A stretch of DNA of 64,000 nt. Source: Caldifarciminota bacterium (lineage in GTDB: Bacteria > Hydrothermota > Tepidihabitantia > SM23-42). The DNA is taken from the NCBI GenBank assembly GCA_027026255.1, contig JALVOT010000014.1, forward strand, positions 211,986 through 275,985, read 5' to 3'. A program made the position numbers and the translations under genes. Below are positions 44,368 to 54,266 of this stretch, piece after piece; the first letter of the stretch is position 1, and each line of letters begins with the position of its first letter. Below the pieces are notes generated by a model that was not told the origin of the DNA, did not search any database, and saw only the letters and a list, made by a program, of their open reading frames with translations.

Positions 44368-46809
44368 ATGCCTGAAAATCTTAAAAAGATTGAACTTAAG
44401 ATTTCTGGTATGACCTGTGCGATGTGCACAAAGACGATAAAACAGGCACTCGAGCGATTGAACGGTGTCCAGCAGGCAAATGTCAATCTCGGTAATGAAA
44501 CCGCATACATAACTTATAATCCGGGAAAAATTAAAATAAAAGACCTGCAAAGAGCAGTCGAGGATGTCGGGTATACGGTTTTAAACAGAAAGGCGGTTGT
44601 GAAGATTGGCGGGATGACCTGTGCTTCCTGTGTAAACACAATCGAAAAATCCTTAAAAAACACTGCCGGCACCATTAATGTCAATGTAAATCTGGCTGGA
44701 GAAAAGGCATATATCGAATACAATCCCCGGATTACATCTATTACAGAAATCAAAAAGGCGATTGAATCAGTTGGATACAAATACCTGGGTCTGGACCAGG
44801 AGGTAACTCCAGACTCAGAAAAACTTACCCTTAAAAAAGACCTTAAGGATAAGAAACTTCGTTTTTCTATCGGCTTTGCAGTGGGTATCTTCTTAATGAT
44901 ACTTATGTATTTTCCGCCGCCCCTCCCCCTGCCTCTCCCTGTTTTTATGCTCATTATCTCCACCCCGGTCTTTATCTATGTCGCCTATCCGATATTCCTC
45001 GCCGCATTCCGTTCCTTAAAAAACCGCACCCTCAATATGGATGTAATGTATACAATGGGTATCGGTGTAGCATATCTTGCCAGCATACTCGGCACATTCA
45101 ATATTGTCTTCACCCGGGAATTTATGTTCTATGAAACCGCAGTTTTACTCGGTTCGTTCCTGACCCTTGGTCGGTATCTTGAAGCACGGGCAAAGTCTAA
45201 AACATCCGAGGCGATTAAAAAACTCATTCAACTGCAACCGGACACCGCAACTGTTCTGCGCCGCGGCGAACCAGAAAAAATCTCCATAAACGATGTAAAA
45301 ATAGATGATATCATCCTTGTGAAACCAGGCGAACGGATACCGGTTGACGGCACGGTGATTGAAGGAAACAGCTATGTGGATGAATCGATGCTCACTGGAG
45401 AATCGACTCCCGTCCTCAAGAAAAAAGGCAAGTCGGTTGCCGCCGGCACATTGAATAAAAATGGGTTTTTAAAATTCCAGGCACAAAGGATTGGTAAGGA
45501 TACGCTGCTTGCTCGTATCATCAAACTTGTTGAAGAAGCCCAGGGTTCAAAACCACCAATCCAGCGTCTTGCTGATCAGGTGGTTGTCTATTTTATTCCT
45601 GCTGTGCTCTCCATTTCTTTATTATCCTTTGGAATCTGGCTTTTTTTGACCGACTATGGACTCCTCTTCGCCCTTACCCGATTGATTTCGGTTCTGGTGA
45701 TTGCCTGTCCCTGTGCCTTAGGTCTGGCAACCCCCACCGCGGTTACGGTTGGTATTGGTCGGGGTGCGGAAATGGGCATCCTCATCAAAAATGGCATTGC
45801 CCTTGAGATCTCAAAAAAATTGACGATGGTGGTCTTTGATAAAACCGGCACCCTGACCCGGGGAAGACCGGCAGTAACAGAAGTCATTCCATTCGGACTT
45901 GAACCTGAGGACCTCATTAAAATCACGGCAAGCGTGGAGATGAATTCTGAACATCCAATTGCCGAGGCGATTGTTAATGAGGCGGCGTCTCAAAAACTGA
46001 AATTGGATTCCTGCACCGATTTTGAATCCTATGAAGGTCTTGGCGTTGCGGCAAAACTAAATAATAAGGTTGTAACAATAGGAAATACCAAATTTCTCAA
46101 TAAAAAAAAGATAAAGATAGAACCCTCGGTTATGGAAATATTACAGCACCTTAAGGAACAGGCAAAGACCACAGTCCTTACCGCGGTTGATAAAAAAATC
46201 GTCGGGATTATCGCCATAGCTGATACATTAAGAGAAACTTCCAAACTGGGATTGAATGAGATAACAAAGATGAACCTCAAAACCGCAATGATAACCGGTG
46301 ATAATAGAAAAACCGCCCAATCCATTGCCCGGGAGATAGGAATCAAAAATATTATTGCTGAAGTCCTTCCGGGGACAAAAGCCCAAGAGATTAAAAAATT
46401 ACAGAATAAGGGTGAAATAGTAGCATTTGTCGGCGATGGAATAAATGATGCACCTGCCCTTGCTCAGGCCGACCTCGGGATTGCAATGGGAAGCGGCACC
46501 GACATTGCGGCCGAGAGCGGCGAAATCGTTCTGATGAATAACAGTATTATTGATGTTGCTGCGGCGATTCAGCTGGGAAGAAAGGTGCTTTCGAGGATTA
46601 AACAGAACCTCTTCTGGGCGTTTGCCTATAATACCCTGCTTATTCCGGTCGCTGCCGGTCTGTTTTATCCGCTTTTCCGGATTACATTCCGTCCTGAACT
46701 TGCCGGCCTGGCGATGGCGATGAGTTCAGTAACCGTCGTAACGCTTTCCCTCTTACTAAAAAAATATACTCCGCCGGCAAAAAATATTAATTACGCCAAA
46801 AGGAGGTGA
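44368..46809 (+). CDS. copA: Copper-exporting P1B-type ATPase CopA
   Basis: This is an 813-residue pump. Two N-terminal HMA domains have [11 protein letters not shown] and [11 protein letters not shown], then eight membrane segments follow. The actuator TGES is MLTGESTP, the ion-site motif is [12 protein letters not shown], the phosphorylation site is DKTGTLT, and the late motifs are [25 protein letters not shown] and MAMSSVTVV. The Cys-Pro-Cys, Tyr-Asn and Met-Ser-Ser set marks Cu(I) export. A YHS-domain gene, a common partner of such ATPases, follows 5 bases on. Copper damages exposed Fe-S clusters, which fits the island. Confidence 0.94.
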   Translation: MPENLKKIELKISGMTCAMCTKTIKQALERLNGVQQANVNLGNETAYITYNPGKIKIKDLQRAVEDVGYTVLNRKAVVKIGGMTCASCVNTIEKSLKNTAGTINVNVNLAGEKAYIEYNPRITSITEIKKAIESVGYKYLGLDQEVTPDSEKLTLKKDLKDKKLRFSIGFAVGIFLMILMYFPPPLPLPLPVFMLIISTPVFIYVAYPIFLAAFRSLKNRTLNMDVMYTMGIGVAYLASILGTFNIVFTREFMFYETAVLLGSFLTLGRYLEARAKSKTSEAIKKLIQLQPDTATVLRRGEPEKISINDVKIDDIILVKPGERIPVDGTVIEGNSYVDESMLTGESTPVLKKKGKSVAAGTLNKNGFLKFQAQRIGKDTLLARIIKLVEEAQGSKPPIQRLADQVVVYFIPAVLSISLLSFGIWLFLTDYGLLFALTRLISVLVIACPCALGLATPTAVTVGIGRGAEMGILIKNGIALEISKKLTMVVFDKTGTLTRGRPAVTEVIPFGLEPEDLIKITASVEMNSEHPIAEAIVNEAASQKLKLDSCTDFESYEGLGVAAKLNNKVVTIGNTKFLNKKKIKIEPSVMEILQHLKEQAKTTVLTAVDKKIVGIIAIADTLRETSKLGLNEITKMNLKTAMITGDNRKTAQSIAREIGIKNIIAEVLPGTKAQEIKKLQNKGEIVAFVGDGINDAPALAQADLGIAMGSGTDIAAESGEIVLMNNSIIDVAAAIQLGRKVLSRIKQNLFWAFAYNTLLIPVAAGLFYPLFRITFRPELAGLAMAMSSVTVVTLSLLLKKYTPPAKNINYAKRR

Positions 46810-46814
46810 TAAAG

Positions 46815-46970
46815 ATGGCTGTCGATCCAGTATGTAAGATGGAAGTCGATGAAAAAACCACCCCGCTCAAAAGCGAATATCAGGGCAAGATTTACTACTT
46901 TTGTGCCCCTGGTTGCAAACACGAATTTGATAAAAATCCAGAAAAATATTTGAAAGATGAAAGGAGTTAA
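46815..46970 (+). CDS. YHS-domain protein
   Basis: This 51-residue protein has [20 protein letters not shown], then [21 protein letters not shown], which is a complete YHS domain with metal-type cysteines. YHS domains are found at the end of copper ATPases and as free copper- or heavy-metal-binding proteins. An AGGAGGTGAT site stands 4 bases before the ATG, and the gene directly follows copA. Its last codons form the ribosome-binding site of the Hsp20 gene. Confidence 0.92.
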   Translation: MAVDPVCKMEVDEKTTPLKSEYQGKIYYFCAPGCKHEFDKNPEKYLKDERS

Positions 46971-46972
46971 AG

Positions 46973-47278
46973 ATGGGGTCATTAAATAAAATAAAGGTCG
47001 CGCCGGATGTCTGCGCCTATCCAGACGATGACCACAAAAAATTGACCATAGAAATCGCCCTGCCCGGGGTAAAAAAAGAAAATATCAAGGTCAGGGTGCA
47101 TGAAGACAGCCTCAGCCTGAATGCACCCCGCGAAGATATTGAATACTCAACCTCCCTGGCATTCTGCTGTCCAATCAAACCTGAGGCATTAACTGCGAAA
47201 TATGAGAATGGGCTGCTCCGAATTGAAGCCCCATTCAAGGATGAAGAGTCTGATACAAGAGAAATAAAGATAGACTAA
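46973..47278 (+). CDS. Small heat-shock protein (Hsp20/alpha-crystallin)
   Basis: The 101 residues are little more than one alpha-crystallin domain: LTIEIALPGVKKENIKVRVH, then the conserved AKYENGLLRIEAPF (usual AxxxNGxLxxxxP), and a short C-terminal tail without a clear IxI motif. It is short for the family (about 140). Such proteins hold unfolded proteins under stress. It starts 2 bases after the YHS gene, with the site AAAGGAG inside that gene's end. Confidence 0.85.
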   Translation: MGSLNKIKVAPDVCAYPDDDHKKLTIEIALPGVKKENIKVRVHEDSLSLNAPREDIEYSTSLAFCCPIKPEALTAKYENGLLRIEAPFKDEESDTREIKID

Positions 47279-47285
47279 AAAAAAG

Positions 47286-47906
47286 ATGCACGAACTGAAT
47301 GCATTGCTGATAATCGATGTCCAGAATGATTTCTGCCCCGAAGGAAAACTTCCGGTAAAAGACGGCGATAAGGTCATCCCGATAATCAACCGGATTCAGA
47401 ATAGATTCTACCGCATTATTGCAACCCAGGACTGGCATCCAGAAAATCATCTCTCATTCGCCAAAAATCATCCGGGTAAAAAAGTATATGATACGATTGA
47501 ATTAAATGGGATAAAACAGACCCTCTGGCCGGTCCACTGCGTTGCCGGGACAGAAGGCGCCCGATTCCATCCCGGACTTAACACCAATTCCGTCCATCTT
47601 ATTCTCCGTAAGGGATTTAATCCGCAGATCGATTCCTATTCCGCATTTATGGAGAATGATAAAAAGACCCACACCGGATTGGCAAATTATCTAAGAGAAC
47701 TGAATATCAACAAGGTTTATCTTTGCGGACTCGCAACCGACTACTGTGTATTTTATTCAGCACTGGATGCAGTAAAACTGGGTTTTGAAACCTATCTCTT
47801 AATTGATGCCTGCCGGGGTGTTGATTTTCCCGAAAACAGCATAAACAACGCCCTTACCACAATGAGGCGGCGTAATATAAAGATTATAAATTCTCACGAA
47901 TTATGA
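47286..47906 (+). CDS. pncA: Nicotinamidase
   Basis: This is a 206-residue cysteine hydrolase of the isochorismatase fold. LLIIDVQNDFCPEGKLPV carries the catalytic Asp, ATQDWHPENHLSF the metal-binding Asp and His residues, and GLATDYCVFYSALDA the nucleophilic cysteine. It deaminates nicotinamide to nicotinate for NAD salvage. The next gene, pncB, uses that product, and its ATG overlaps the stop (ATGA). NADH demand of the Hrb/FprA chain may explain the location (inference). Confidence 0.93.
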   Translation: MHELNALLIIDVQNDFCPEGKLPVKDGDKVIPIINRIQNRFYRIIATQDWHPENHLSFAKNHPGKKVYDTIELNGIKQTLWPVHCVAGTEGARFHPGLNTNSVHLILRKGFNPQIDSYSAFMENDKKTHTGLANYLRELNINKVYLCGLATDYCVFYSALDAVKLGFETYLLIDACRGVDFPENSINNALTTMRRRNIKIINSHEL

Positions 47907-49351
47907 AAGAAAATCTTGCCCTACTCACCGACTTATATGAGTTGACAATGATACAGGGATATTACTTAAGGTGTCCTGATGCCTATGCCGTATTTGATAT
48001 GTTCTTCAGACGCCAGCCCTTTGATGGCGGATTTACTATATTTGCCGGACTCCATCCCTTAATTGATAAAATCACCGACATAAGCTTTACTCAGGATGAA
48101 CTTTTGTATTTAGAGTCCTTGAATATTTTTCAAAAGGAGTTTCTTGATTACCTTTCAAAATTCAAATTCCAGGGCGATATCTTCGCCTTTCCCGAAGGCA
48201 GTGTAGTATTTCCCAATGAACCGTTAATCCGCGTTTCGGGCCGACTTATCGAAGCCCAATTAATAGAGAGTATGCTCCTCAATTTTATAAACTATCAATC
48301 CCTGATTGCCACCAAGACCGCAAGGATTGTTCTGGCTTCAAATGGAGGCAAGGTCCTGGAATTCGGATTGAGAAGGGCGCATGGGATAGATGGTGCTGTT
48401 TCGGCAACCCGGGCATCATTTATCGGTGGGGCGTCAGCCACATCAAATGTCCTGGCTGGGAAGATATATAATATTCCAGTCAGCGGCACTATGGCACACA
48501 GCTGGATAATGAGTTTTGAGGATGAAATTACCGCCTTTGAAAACTATGCTGACATATATCCGGAAAACTGTATTCTGCTCGTTGACACCTATGATACACT
48601 GAAATCTGGTGTCCCCAATGCAATTCGGGTATTCAAGAAATTAAAGAAGAAGGGCATAAAAAAATTCGGCATCAGGTTAGACAGTGGTGACCTTGACTAC
48701 TTGAGTAAAGAAGCAAGAAGACTCTTTGATGAACAGGGCTTAACCGAAGCAAAGATATATGCCTCAAACGAACTTGATGAATGGATTATAAATCAGATTA
48801 CAAAGAATAAGGCGCCAATCGATGCCTGGGGTGTTGGTACGAAAATTGTCACCGCTGATAAAGACCCATCACTCACCGGGGTCTATAAAATTGTTGCCAG
48901 GAGTCGACTGGGAAGAATGAAACCCTGTATCAAGATATCAAATAACCCTGAAAAGATATCAAACCCGGGTATAAAAAATATCTTAAGGTTCTATGATAAA
49001 AACAATATGATGCTTGCCGACCTGATCTATCTTGAGGACGAAAAAGAGATTAAAACATTGGTTGAAAATCGTGCTCCGATAAGATTCAATCATCCCCATA
49101 TCGACTATGCATCTTTTGTGCTCGACAACTATGACCGGGCTGAAACCAAACTTGAACCGGTAATTAAAAAAGGAAAAAGGATCAAACCCGAGCCGAAATT
49201 AAATGAGATTAAGGAATATGCGAAGAAAGAAATCAATGCCCTTGATCCAACATACCGGCGCCTGCTTAATCCCCATATATATAAAGTGAGTATCTCTGAT
49301 AAACTAAAAGATTTAAAACAGAATTTAATTAAGGAATATACATACAAATGA
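47903..49351 (+). CDS. pncB: Nicotinate phosphoribosyltransferase
   Basis: The 482-residue enzyme converts nicotinate and PRPP to nicotinate mononucleotide. Family marks are LTDLYELTMIQGYYL at the N-terminus, EFGLRRAHGIDGAVSATRAS, the phosphate-loop region with SGTMAHSW, and FGIRLDSGDLDYLSKEARR. It completes the salvage step begun by PncA. Length suits the bacterial type with a C-terminal extension (about 480). Confidence 0.94.
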   Translation: MKENLALLTDLYELTMIQGYYLRCPDAYAVFDMFFRRQPFDGGFTIFAGLHPLIDKITDISFTQDELLYLESLNIFQKEFLDYLSKFKFQGDIFAFPEGSVVFPNEPLIRVSGRLIEAQLIESMLLNFINYQSLIATKTARIVLASNGGKVLEFGLRRAHGIDGAVSATRASFIGGASATSNVLAGKIYNIPVSGTMAHSWIMSFEDEITAFENYADIYPENCILLVDTYDTLKSGVPNAIRVFKKLKKKGIKKFGIRLDSGDLDYLSKEARRLFDEQGLTEAKIYASNELDEWIINQITKNKAPIDAWGVGTKIVTADKDPSLTGVYKIVARSRLGRMKPCIKISNNPEKISNPGIKNILRFYDKNNMMLADLIYLEDEKEIKTLVENRAPIRFNHPHIDYASFVLDNYDRAETKLEPVIKKGKRIKPEPKLNEIKEYAKKEINALDPTYRRLLNPHIYKVSISDKLKDLKQNLIKEYTYK

Positions 49352-49410
49352 AGAGAATCAATCTTAGAACTCTTAGTGGGGATGAAATTAAAAAAATTGA
49401 AAGGAGGTGA
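49348..49410 (+). CDS. Doubtful 20-codon frame between pncB and desulforedoxin
   Basis: The ATG at 49348 overlaps the pncB stop (ATGA). It reads [20 protein letters not shown] and ends inside the ribosome-binding site of the desulforedoxin gene. It may be only a device that carries ribosomes across the 64-base gap, or chance. No homologue is recognised. Confidence 0.25.
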   Translation: MKRINLRTLSGDEIKKIERR

Positions 49411-49415
49411 TTAAA

Positions 49416-49541
49416 ATGTCTAAGGTCCAGAAAGTCGGTGAAATCTACAAATGTGAAATTTGCGGCAATGTTGTTGAGGTAAAAGAAGTAGGCGGTGGTG
49501 AACTTATCTGCTGTGGCCAGCCTATGAAATTGGTTCAATAA
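49416..49541 (+). CDS. dsr: Desulforedoxin
   Basis: The 41-residue protein has [20 protein letters not shown] and ICCGQPMKL, so the CxxC and CC pairs that bind one tetrahedral iron in desulforedoxin and in the N-terminal domain of desulfoferrodoxin. In many anaerobes this domain is fused to superoxide reductase; here it is a separate gene 27 bases before it. It may dimerise as in Desulfovibrio gigas and serve as an electron carrier. AAGGAGGTGA precedes the ATG. Confidence 0.94.
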   Translation: MSKVQKVGEIYKCEICGNVVEVKEVGGGELICCGQPMKLVQ

Positions 49542-49568
49542 ATTTAATATAAAAGAAAGGAGAAAAAG

Positions 49569-49961
49569 ATGCCAGAACTATCAAAGATTTTCCAATCCGG
49601 TGATTGGAAAAAAGAGAAGCATGTTCCGGTAATTGAATTACCGGGAACAATTAAAAAAGGTGAAAATCTAAAAGTATTAGTCAGCGTCGGGAAAGAAATA
49701 CCCCATCCTAACACAACTGAACATCACATCGCCTGGCTCGATATCTATTTCCTTCCTGAAGGAGAAAAATTTCCGATAAACCTGGGAAAATTTGACCTTT
49801 CCGCACATGGTGCATCAAGCCAGGGGCCCAATACAAGTACCCTTTACACCCAGCCCGATGTCAGTTTTACATTCAAAACCGACAAACCAGGAGAAATCAT
49901 TGCCTTCTCATACTGCAATATCCACGGATTATGGAATAATTCTCTGAAAATTTCATTTTAA
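49569..49961 (+). CDS. sor: Superoxide reductase, 1Fe neelaredoxin type
   Basis: This 130-residue protein matches superoxide reductase. EKHVPVIELP contains the catalytic Glu and the first His, then come HPNTTEHHIAWLDIYF with two His ligands, and SYCNIHGLWNNSLKI with the axial Cys and last His. It reduces superoxide to hydrogen peroxide without making oxygen. The peroxide can then go to the rubrerythrin coded 10 bases downstream. There is no N-terminal desulforedoxin domain. Confidence 0.95.
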   Translation: MPELSKIFQSGDWKKEKHVPVIELPGTIKKGENLKVLVSVGKEIPHPNTTEHHIAWLDIYFLPEGEKFPINLGKFDLSAHGASSQGPNTSTLYTQPDVSFTFKTDKPGEIIAFSYCNIHGLWNNSLKISF

Positions 49962-49971
49962 GGAGAAAAAA

Positions 49972-50478
49972 ATGAAAAAAATGACTGAAAAAGCACTCTA
50001 TGATGCATTTGCCGGTGAATCAATGGCACATTTAAAATATCTTATATTCAGCGAAATTGCGGAAAAATCAGGGTTAAAAAATATTGCCCGTATTTTCCAG
50101 GCAATCGCCTATGCAGAATTTGTTCACGCTAAAAACCATGCCCAGAACCTGAGAATTCAGAGTGAAAAAACCGAAGAAAACATCCAGTCCTGTATTGAAG
50201 GTGAAACATACGAAGTGGAAGAGATGTATCCAGCATTCAATGCCATTGCCCAGTTACAGGATGAAAAGGGCGCCCAAAAATCCATCCATTATGCACTTGA
50301 GGCTGAGAAGATTCACGCCGAAATATATAAAAAGGCAAAAGCTGAAGCCGAGAAAGGAAATGATATGGAGATTACCGAAATTTATATCTGCCCGGTATGC
50401 GGCTACACCCATATCGGAAAACCACCCGATCACTGTCCGGTCTGCGGTTTGACCAGCGACAAGTTTAAAAAATTCTAA
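49972..50478 (+). CDS. rbr: Rubrerythrin
   Basis: The 168 residues comprise a ferritin-like diiron domain (ALYDAFAGESMAHLKYLIFS, AIAYAEFVHAKNHAQNL, AFNAIAQLQDEKGAQKS, ALEAEKIHAEIY) and a C-terminal rubredoxin-type domain (ICPVCGYTHIGKPPDHCPVC). It reduces hydrogen peroxide with electrons from rubredoxin and NADH. It stands between superoxide reductase and the VOC gene in the same operon. Confidence 0.95.
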   Translation: MKKMTEKALYDAFAGESMAHLKYLIFSEIAEKSGLKNIARIFQAIAYAEFVHAKNHAQNLRIQSEKTEENIQSCIEGETYEVEEMYPAFNAIAQLQDEKGAQKSIHYALEAEKIHAEIYKKAKAEAEKGNDMEITEIYICPVCGYTHIGKPPDHCPVCGLTSDKFKKF

Positions 50479-50488
50479 AGGCCTTAAA

Positions 50489-50893
50489 ATGAGTCACAAT
50501 CACATTCCTGTCTGTGACCACATCGGTCTATTCACCAATGACCCAGAGAGGCTGCTTGACTTCTATACCCGAATAATGGAATTTGATAAAATAAGCGATA
50601 GTATACTTGATAAATCGATTATGAAATCGATCTTCGGGATCAATATAAAGTGTCGCTTCATAAAACTATCCAAAGGCGAATTGATGCTCGAAATATTTAC
50701 ACCAATTGAACAGAAGAGTCAGGTACAAACTAAGATCGGAATTAATCACTTCGGTTACAAACAGAATAATAAAATAAAATTTGTTCAGAGGCTTAAAGAG
50801 CAAGGACAAAACTTAATCACGATTAAAAAAAACAACCATTCCATCTACTTTATTAAAGACCCCGACGGCAATCTGATTGAGCTGCGTGAATAA
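50489..50893 (+). CDS. VOC-superfamily (glyoxalase/dioxygenase fold) protein
   Basis: The 134 residues make two beta-alpha-beta-beta-beta units. CDHIGLFTNDPERLLDFYTR opens the first, KLSKGELMLEIFTP gives its metal Glu, and IYFIKDPDGNLIELRE closes the second with the last metal Glu. INHFGY could give a His ligand. Reaction is unknown: lyases, isomerases and resistance proteins all share the fold. Confidence 0.8.
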   Translation: MSHNHIPVCDHIGLFTNDPERLLDFYTRIMEFDKISDSILDKSIMKSIFGINIKCRFIKLSKGELMLEIFTPIEQKSQVQTKIGINHFGYKQNNKIKFVQRLKEQGQNLITIKKNNHSIYFIKDPDGNLIELRE

Positions 50894-50911
50894 TTCCAGG
50901 AGATAAAGATA

Positions 50912-51472
50912 ATGAAAGTGAAGACCGCAATTCAAAAAAGAAGGGCGTATCGTTCATTAAAGAAAATAGCAATCACCAGGCATTTGATAAATGACCTTTC
51001 TGAAAGTGCTCAACTATTCTGTTCCTGCTTCAATAATCAACCCTGGCGTTTTGTCTATGTCTATAAACAAAAAGTGCTCAGGAAACTACACAGTGCCCTA
51101 TCCCCCGGCAACGAATGGGCGAGGAACGGCTCTTTAATCATCGCAGTATTCAGCAAACCTGACTTTGATTGTGTAATAAAAGACCGTGAATACTATCTCT
51201 TTGATACAGGAATGGCGGCGGCGGCAATAATCCTTCGGGCGACAGAACTTGGACTTGTTGCCCATCCTATTGCCGGTTTCAGCCAGAAAAAGGTAAAAGA
51301 AATTCTCAATATCCCCCGGGATATGAAGGTAATCGCCTTGATAATTCTTGGAAAACATACCAGAAAACTCGAAAGGTCATTATCAGAAAAACAGATTCAG
51401 GCCGAGAAAAAGAGACCGAAAAGAATCCCGATAAAAAAGTTTGTCTTTCATAATCGGTGTGGAAAAAAATAA
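50912..51472 (+). CDS. Nitroreductase-family flavoprotein
   Basis: The 186-residue protein matches the nitroreductase fold. [12 protein letters not shown] is the FMN phosphate site (usual RRSxRxF), [20 protein letters not shown] is the S-x-x-N-x-Q-PW segment, and [20 protein letters not shown] leads to [14 protein letters not shown]. It likely uses FMN and NAD(P)H to reduce an organic substrate, or to supply reduced flavin. It overlaps the DUF255 gene by 14 bases. Confidence 0.88.
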   Translation: MKVKTAIQKRRAYRSLKKIAITRHLINDLSESAQLFCSCFNNQPWRFVYVYKQKVLRKLHSALSPGNEWARNGSLIIAVFSKPDFDCVIKDREYYLFDTGMAAAAIILRATELGLVAHPIAGFSQKKVKEILNIPRDMKVIALIILGKHTRKLERSLSEKQIQAEKKRPKRIPIKKFVFHNRCGKK

Positions 51473-53474
51473 AAGACCAAACCGTCTGATTAAAGAAAAG
51501 AGCCCTTATCTACTTCAGCATGCCTATAATCCTGTTGATTGGTATCCCTGGTGCTCCGAGGCTTTTCAACGGGCAAAAGAGGAAAATAAACCGATATTCT
51601 TATCCATTGGTTATTCTACCTGCCACTGGTGTCATGTTATGGCGGAAGAATCATTTGAAGACCCGGAAATAGCAAAAATACTCAATGACTACTTTATCTC
51701 AATAAAGGTCGATAAAGAAGAGCGCCCCGACATTGACAACTACTATATGACAATAGCCCAGGCCTTAACCAATAATGTTGGCTGGCCCCTGACAATAATA
51801 ATGACACCGGACAAAAAACCATTCTTCGCCGCGGCATACATCCCAAAAACAAGGACATATAACCAAATTGGCCTTATCGAACTATTACCATATATACACC
51901 AATTATGGCAGGAAAATAGAGAAAAGATACTACAGGCAAGTGATGAATTGATACAAATAATCGATAATTTGATGCAAACTCAAACTGCGGAAAATATAGA
52001 TTATACAATACATAATGCGGCATTTAATGAATTGGAAAAGCGTTTTGATGAAAAGTTCGGAGGTTTTGGAACTGCCCCGAAATTTCCTGCGCCGAATAAT
52101 CTCTTTTATCTTGCACGATTTTACTACTATACAAAAAACCAAAATGCCCTGAAGATTATGACAAAGACGCTGCGGCATATGGCGTGGGGTGGTATATTCG
52201 ACCAGTTAGGGGCCGGTTTTCACCGCTATTCCACGGATCAATACTGGATTTTACCCCATTTTGAAAAGATGCTTTATGACCAGGCACTTTTGATAATCGC
52301 CTATGCGCAAACTTACCAAATTACAAAAGATGGTTTATTCATCAAAATCGCCCAAAAAACCGCCGACTTTGCATTAAGGGAGATGTATACAACTGATGGC
52401 GGTTTCTGTTCGGCACTGGATGCAGATACAAAAGATGGGGAAGGCAGTTATTACCTATGGACGGCCCGGGAATTAAAGAATCTAATACCTGAATCAGATT
52501 TTAAGATATTTTCTCAAGTTTACAACATTAATGAACAAGGTAATTGTGCCATCCCGGGAATGAATATTCTATATTCAGGTAACTCAATGGAATATTACGC
52601 CCGGAGCTTAAAGATGGAACCTGCCGAATTAGAAAAAAATATTGAGAGAATAAACCGGGTTCTTTATAAACATCGTCAAAAAAGGGAACCGCCGGCCCGC
52701 GACAAAAAAATAATGACCTCCTGGAATGGGCTGATGATTTCAGCACTTGCAAAACTCGGCAAAATAATCTCCCAGGCAAAATATCTTGACGAAGCAGAAA
52801 AAACTGCAAACTTCATAAGAGAAAAACTTTTTGTTAACAACTCCCTCTATCATTACTATCTTGACGGAGCGAATATCGAAGGATTCTTGGACGACTATGC
52901 CTTCTTTATCCGGGGATTAATCAATCTATATGAGGCAACATTCAACAAAGAATACCTCAATTTCGCAACCAGCCTTGCAGCCCTGACAATCGATAAGTTC
53001 TGGGATTCGGATGATAAAGGGTTCTATACGGTATCAGCAACAACTGAATCCCCCCGGCGCATAAAAGAATTCCATGATGGTGCAATACCCTCGGCAAATG
53101 CAATAATGGCTTTAAATCTTATAAAACTCGGCACACTCGAAAATCATACTGAATTTAGCGAACTCGCCGATCAGACAATAAAGGCAAACAGCAAAAATAT
53201 AAAATCATCTCCCCTGCCCTTTCTTACAATGCTCAGCAACATCTTTCTAAGAAAGAATATATCTGAAGTGAAAATCAGGGGTGATAAAAACCAGTTAACT
53301 CCAGTATTAAACCATCTTGGTAAAGAATTTATACCTGACACGGTATTCTCTTATACACCCGCTCCGGAGGAAAATATTCAATTTCACCTATGCAAGAACG
53401 GTGCCTGTCTTGCTCCAATCAAGAATACGGCGGAACTTTTAGAAAAATTGCACGGGACAATAAACTATAAATAG
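51459..53474 (+). CDS. DUF255/YyaL-type thioredoxin-like protein with six-hairpin domain
   Basis: The 671 residues begin with a thioredoxin-like DUF255 domain: [20 protein letters not shown], then [14 protein letters not shown] with a CxxC, and [14 protein letters not shown] long alpha/alpha six-hairpin domain like N-acylglucosamine epimerases follows ([45 protein letters not shown]). This matches bacterial YyaL and human SPATA20. The biochemical role is not established; a redox link is plausible. GTG 51459 is chosen over TTG 51441 because it gives the smaller overlap. Confidence 0.88.
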   Translation: MEKNKRPNRLIKEKSPYLLQHAYNPVDWYPWCSEAFQRAKEENKPIFLSIGYSTCHWCHVMAEESFEDPEIAKILNDYFISIKVDKEERPDIDNYYMTIAQALTNNVGWPLTIIMTPDKKPFFAAAYIPKTRTYNQIGLIELLPYIHQLWQENREKILQASDELIQIIDNLMQTQTAENIDYTIHNAAFNELEKRFDEKFGGFGTAPKFPAPNNLFYLARFYYYTKNQNALKIMTKTLRHMAWGGIFDQLGAGFHRYSTDQYWILPHFEKMLYDQALLIIAYAQTYQITKDGLFIKIAQKTADFALREMYTTDGGFCSALDADTKDGEGSYYLWTARELKNLIPESDFKIFSQVYNINEQGNCAIPGMNILYSGNSMEYYARSLKMEPAELEKNIERINRVLYKHRQKREPPARDKKIMTSWNGLMISALAKLGKIISQAKYLDEAEKTANFIREKLFVNNSLYHYYLDGANIEGFLDDYAFFIRGLINLYEATFNKEYLNFATSLAALTIDKFWDSDDKGFYTVSATTESPRRIKEFHDGAIPSANAIMALNLIKLGTLENHTEFSELADQTIKANSKNIKSSPLPFLTMLSNIFLRKNISEVKIRGDKNQLTPVLNHLGKEFIPDTVFSYTPAPEENIQFHLCKNGACLAPIKNTAELLEKLHGTINYK

Positions 53475-53506
53475 ATGAGATTGTCTAATTTATATAAGGA
53501 GGTAAT

Positions 53507-54166
53507 ATGCCACTACTTGAAGAAAAGGTTAAACAAGAAGTGCAAGAATTTTTAAAGGGTCTCAAGGATCCAGTAAAATTAGTCGTTTTCACCCAGGATT
53601 CATTATTGACTGCACCGGGTATGGAGTGTCAGACCTGTCGGGATAATCGGAAACTAATCGAAGAGGTTGCCGCACTTTCGGACAAACTAAATATTGAAGT
53701 ATACGACTTTGTAAAAGATAAAGAAACAATTGATAAATATGGTATTAAAAATATCCCCTGCACGATTATCCAGAGTGATACTGATTATGGTATAAGGATA
53801 TACGGTTTACCTGCCGGGTACGAATTTGCCACTTTATTAAATGCGATAAAAATAGTATCGAATAAAGATTCTGAATTAAACAACGATACGAAAGAAAAAC
53901 TAAAAGAAATTAATAAACCGATTCACATTCAGGTATTCATCACCCTTACCTGCCCCTACTGTCCGAATGCGGCATCAATGGCGCACAAATTTGCTTTAGA
54001 AAACGCTAATATAACTGCCGATGTGATAAATGCCCAGGAATTCCCCCAGCTTGCCCAGCGCTATAATGTCTTTGCCGTTCCCAAAATTGTCATCAACGAA
54101 ACAGTCCAATTCGAGGGCGCCCTACCGGAAAACAACTTTCTCCAGAAAATACTGGAGGCCCACTAA
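53507..54166 (+). CDS. Protein disulfide oxidoreductase, tandem glutaredoxin fold
   Basis: This 219-residue protein has two thioredoxin/glutaredoxin units: GMECQTCRDNRKLIEE with CQTC, and LTCPYCPNAASMAHK with CPYC, each followed by a cis-Pro loop (IPCTII and VPKIVI). The design is that of the Pyrococcus/Aquifex PDO, found mainly in thermophiles and anaerobes, which transfers disulfides in the cytoplasm. It usually works with a thioredoxin reductase; only the half-domain in the IscU fusion is seen here. It is the last gene of the + strand island. Confidence 0.92.
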   Translation: MPLLEEKVKQEVQEFLKGLKDPVKLVVFTQDSLLTAPGMECQTCRDNRKLIEEVAALSDKLNIEVYDFVKDKETIDKYGIKNIPCTIIQSDTDYGIRIYGLPAGYEFATLLNAIKIVSNKDSELNNDTKEKLKEINKPIHIQVFITLTCPYCPNAASMAHKFALENANITADVINAQEFPQLAQRYNVFAVPKIVINETVQFEGALPENNFLQKILEAH

Positions 54167-54168
54167 CC

Positions 54169-54260
54169 TTCCACTTACGAAGTGGAAATATAGTCTAAAA
54201 AATAACAGGCAGAAAGTTTTGTAATTTCATAAGATTTTTAGTTCCACTTACGAAGTGGAA
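54169..54260. repeat. Left REP doublet flanking the transposase gene
   Basis: There are two copies of TTCCACTTACGAAGTGGAA (54169-54187 and 54242-54260), each a perfect 8-bp inverted repeat around an ACG loop, both in the same orientation. The 54-base insert between them resembles that of the right doublet (shared TCTAAAAAAT/TCTGAAAAACA, CAGG, TTTGTAATTTCAT/CTTGCAATTTCAT). Such hairpins are the normal substrates of REP-associated transposases. Confidence 0.85.
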
Positions 54261-54266
54261 ACTTGA

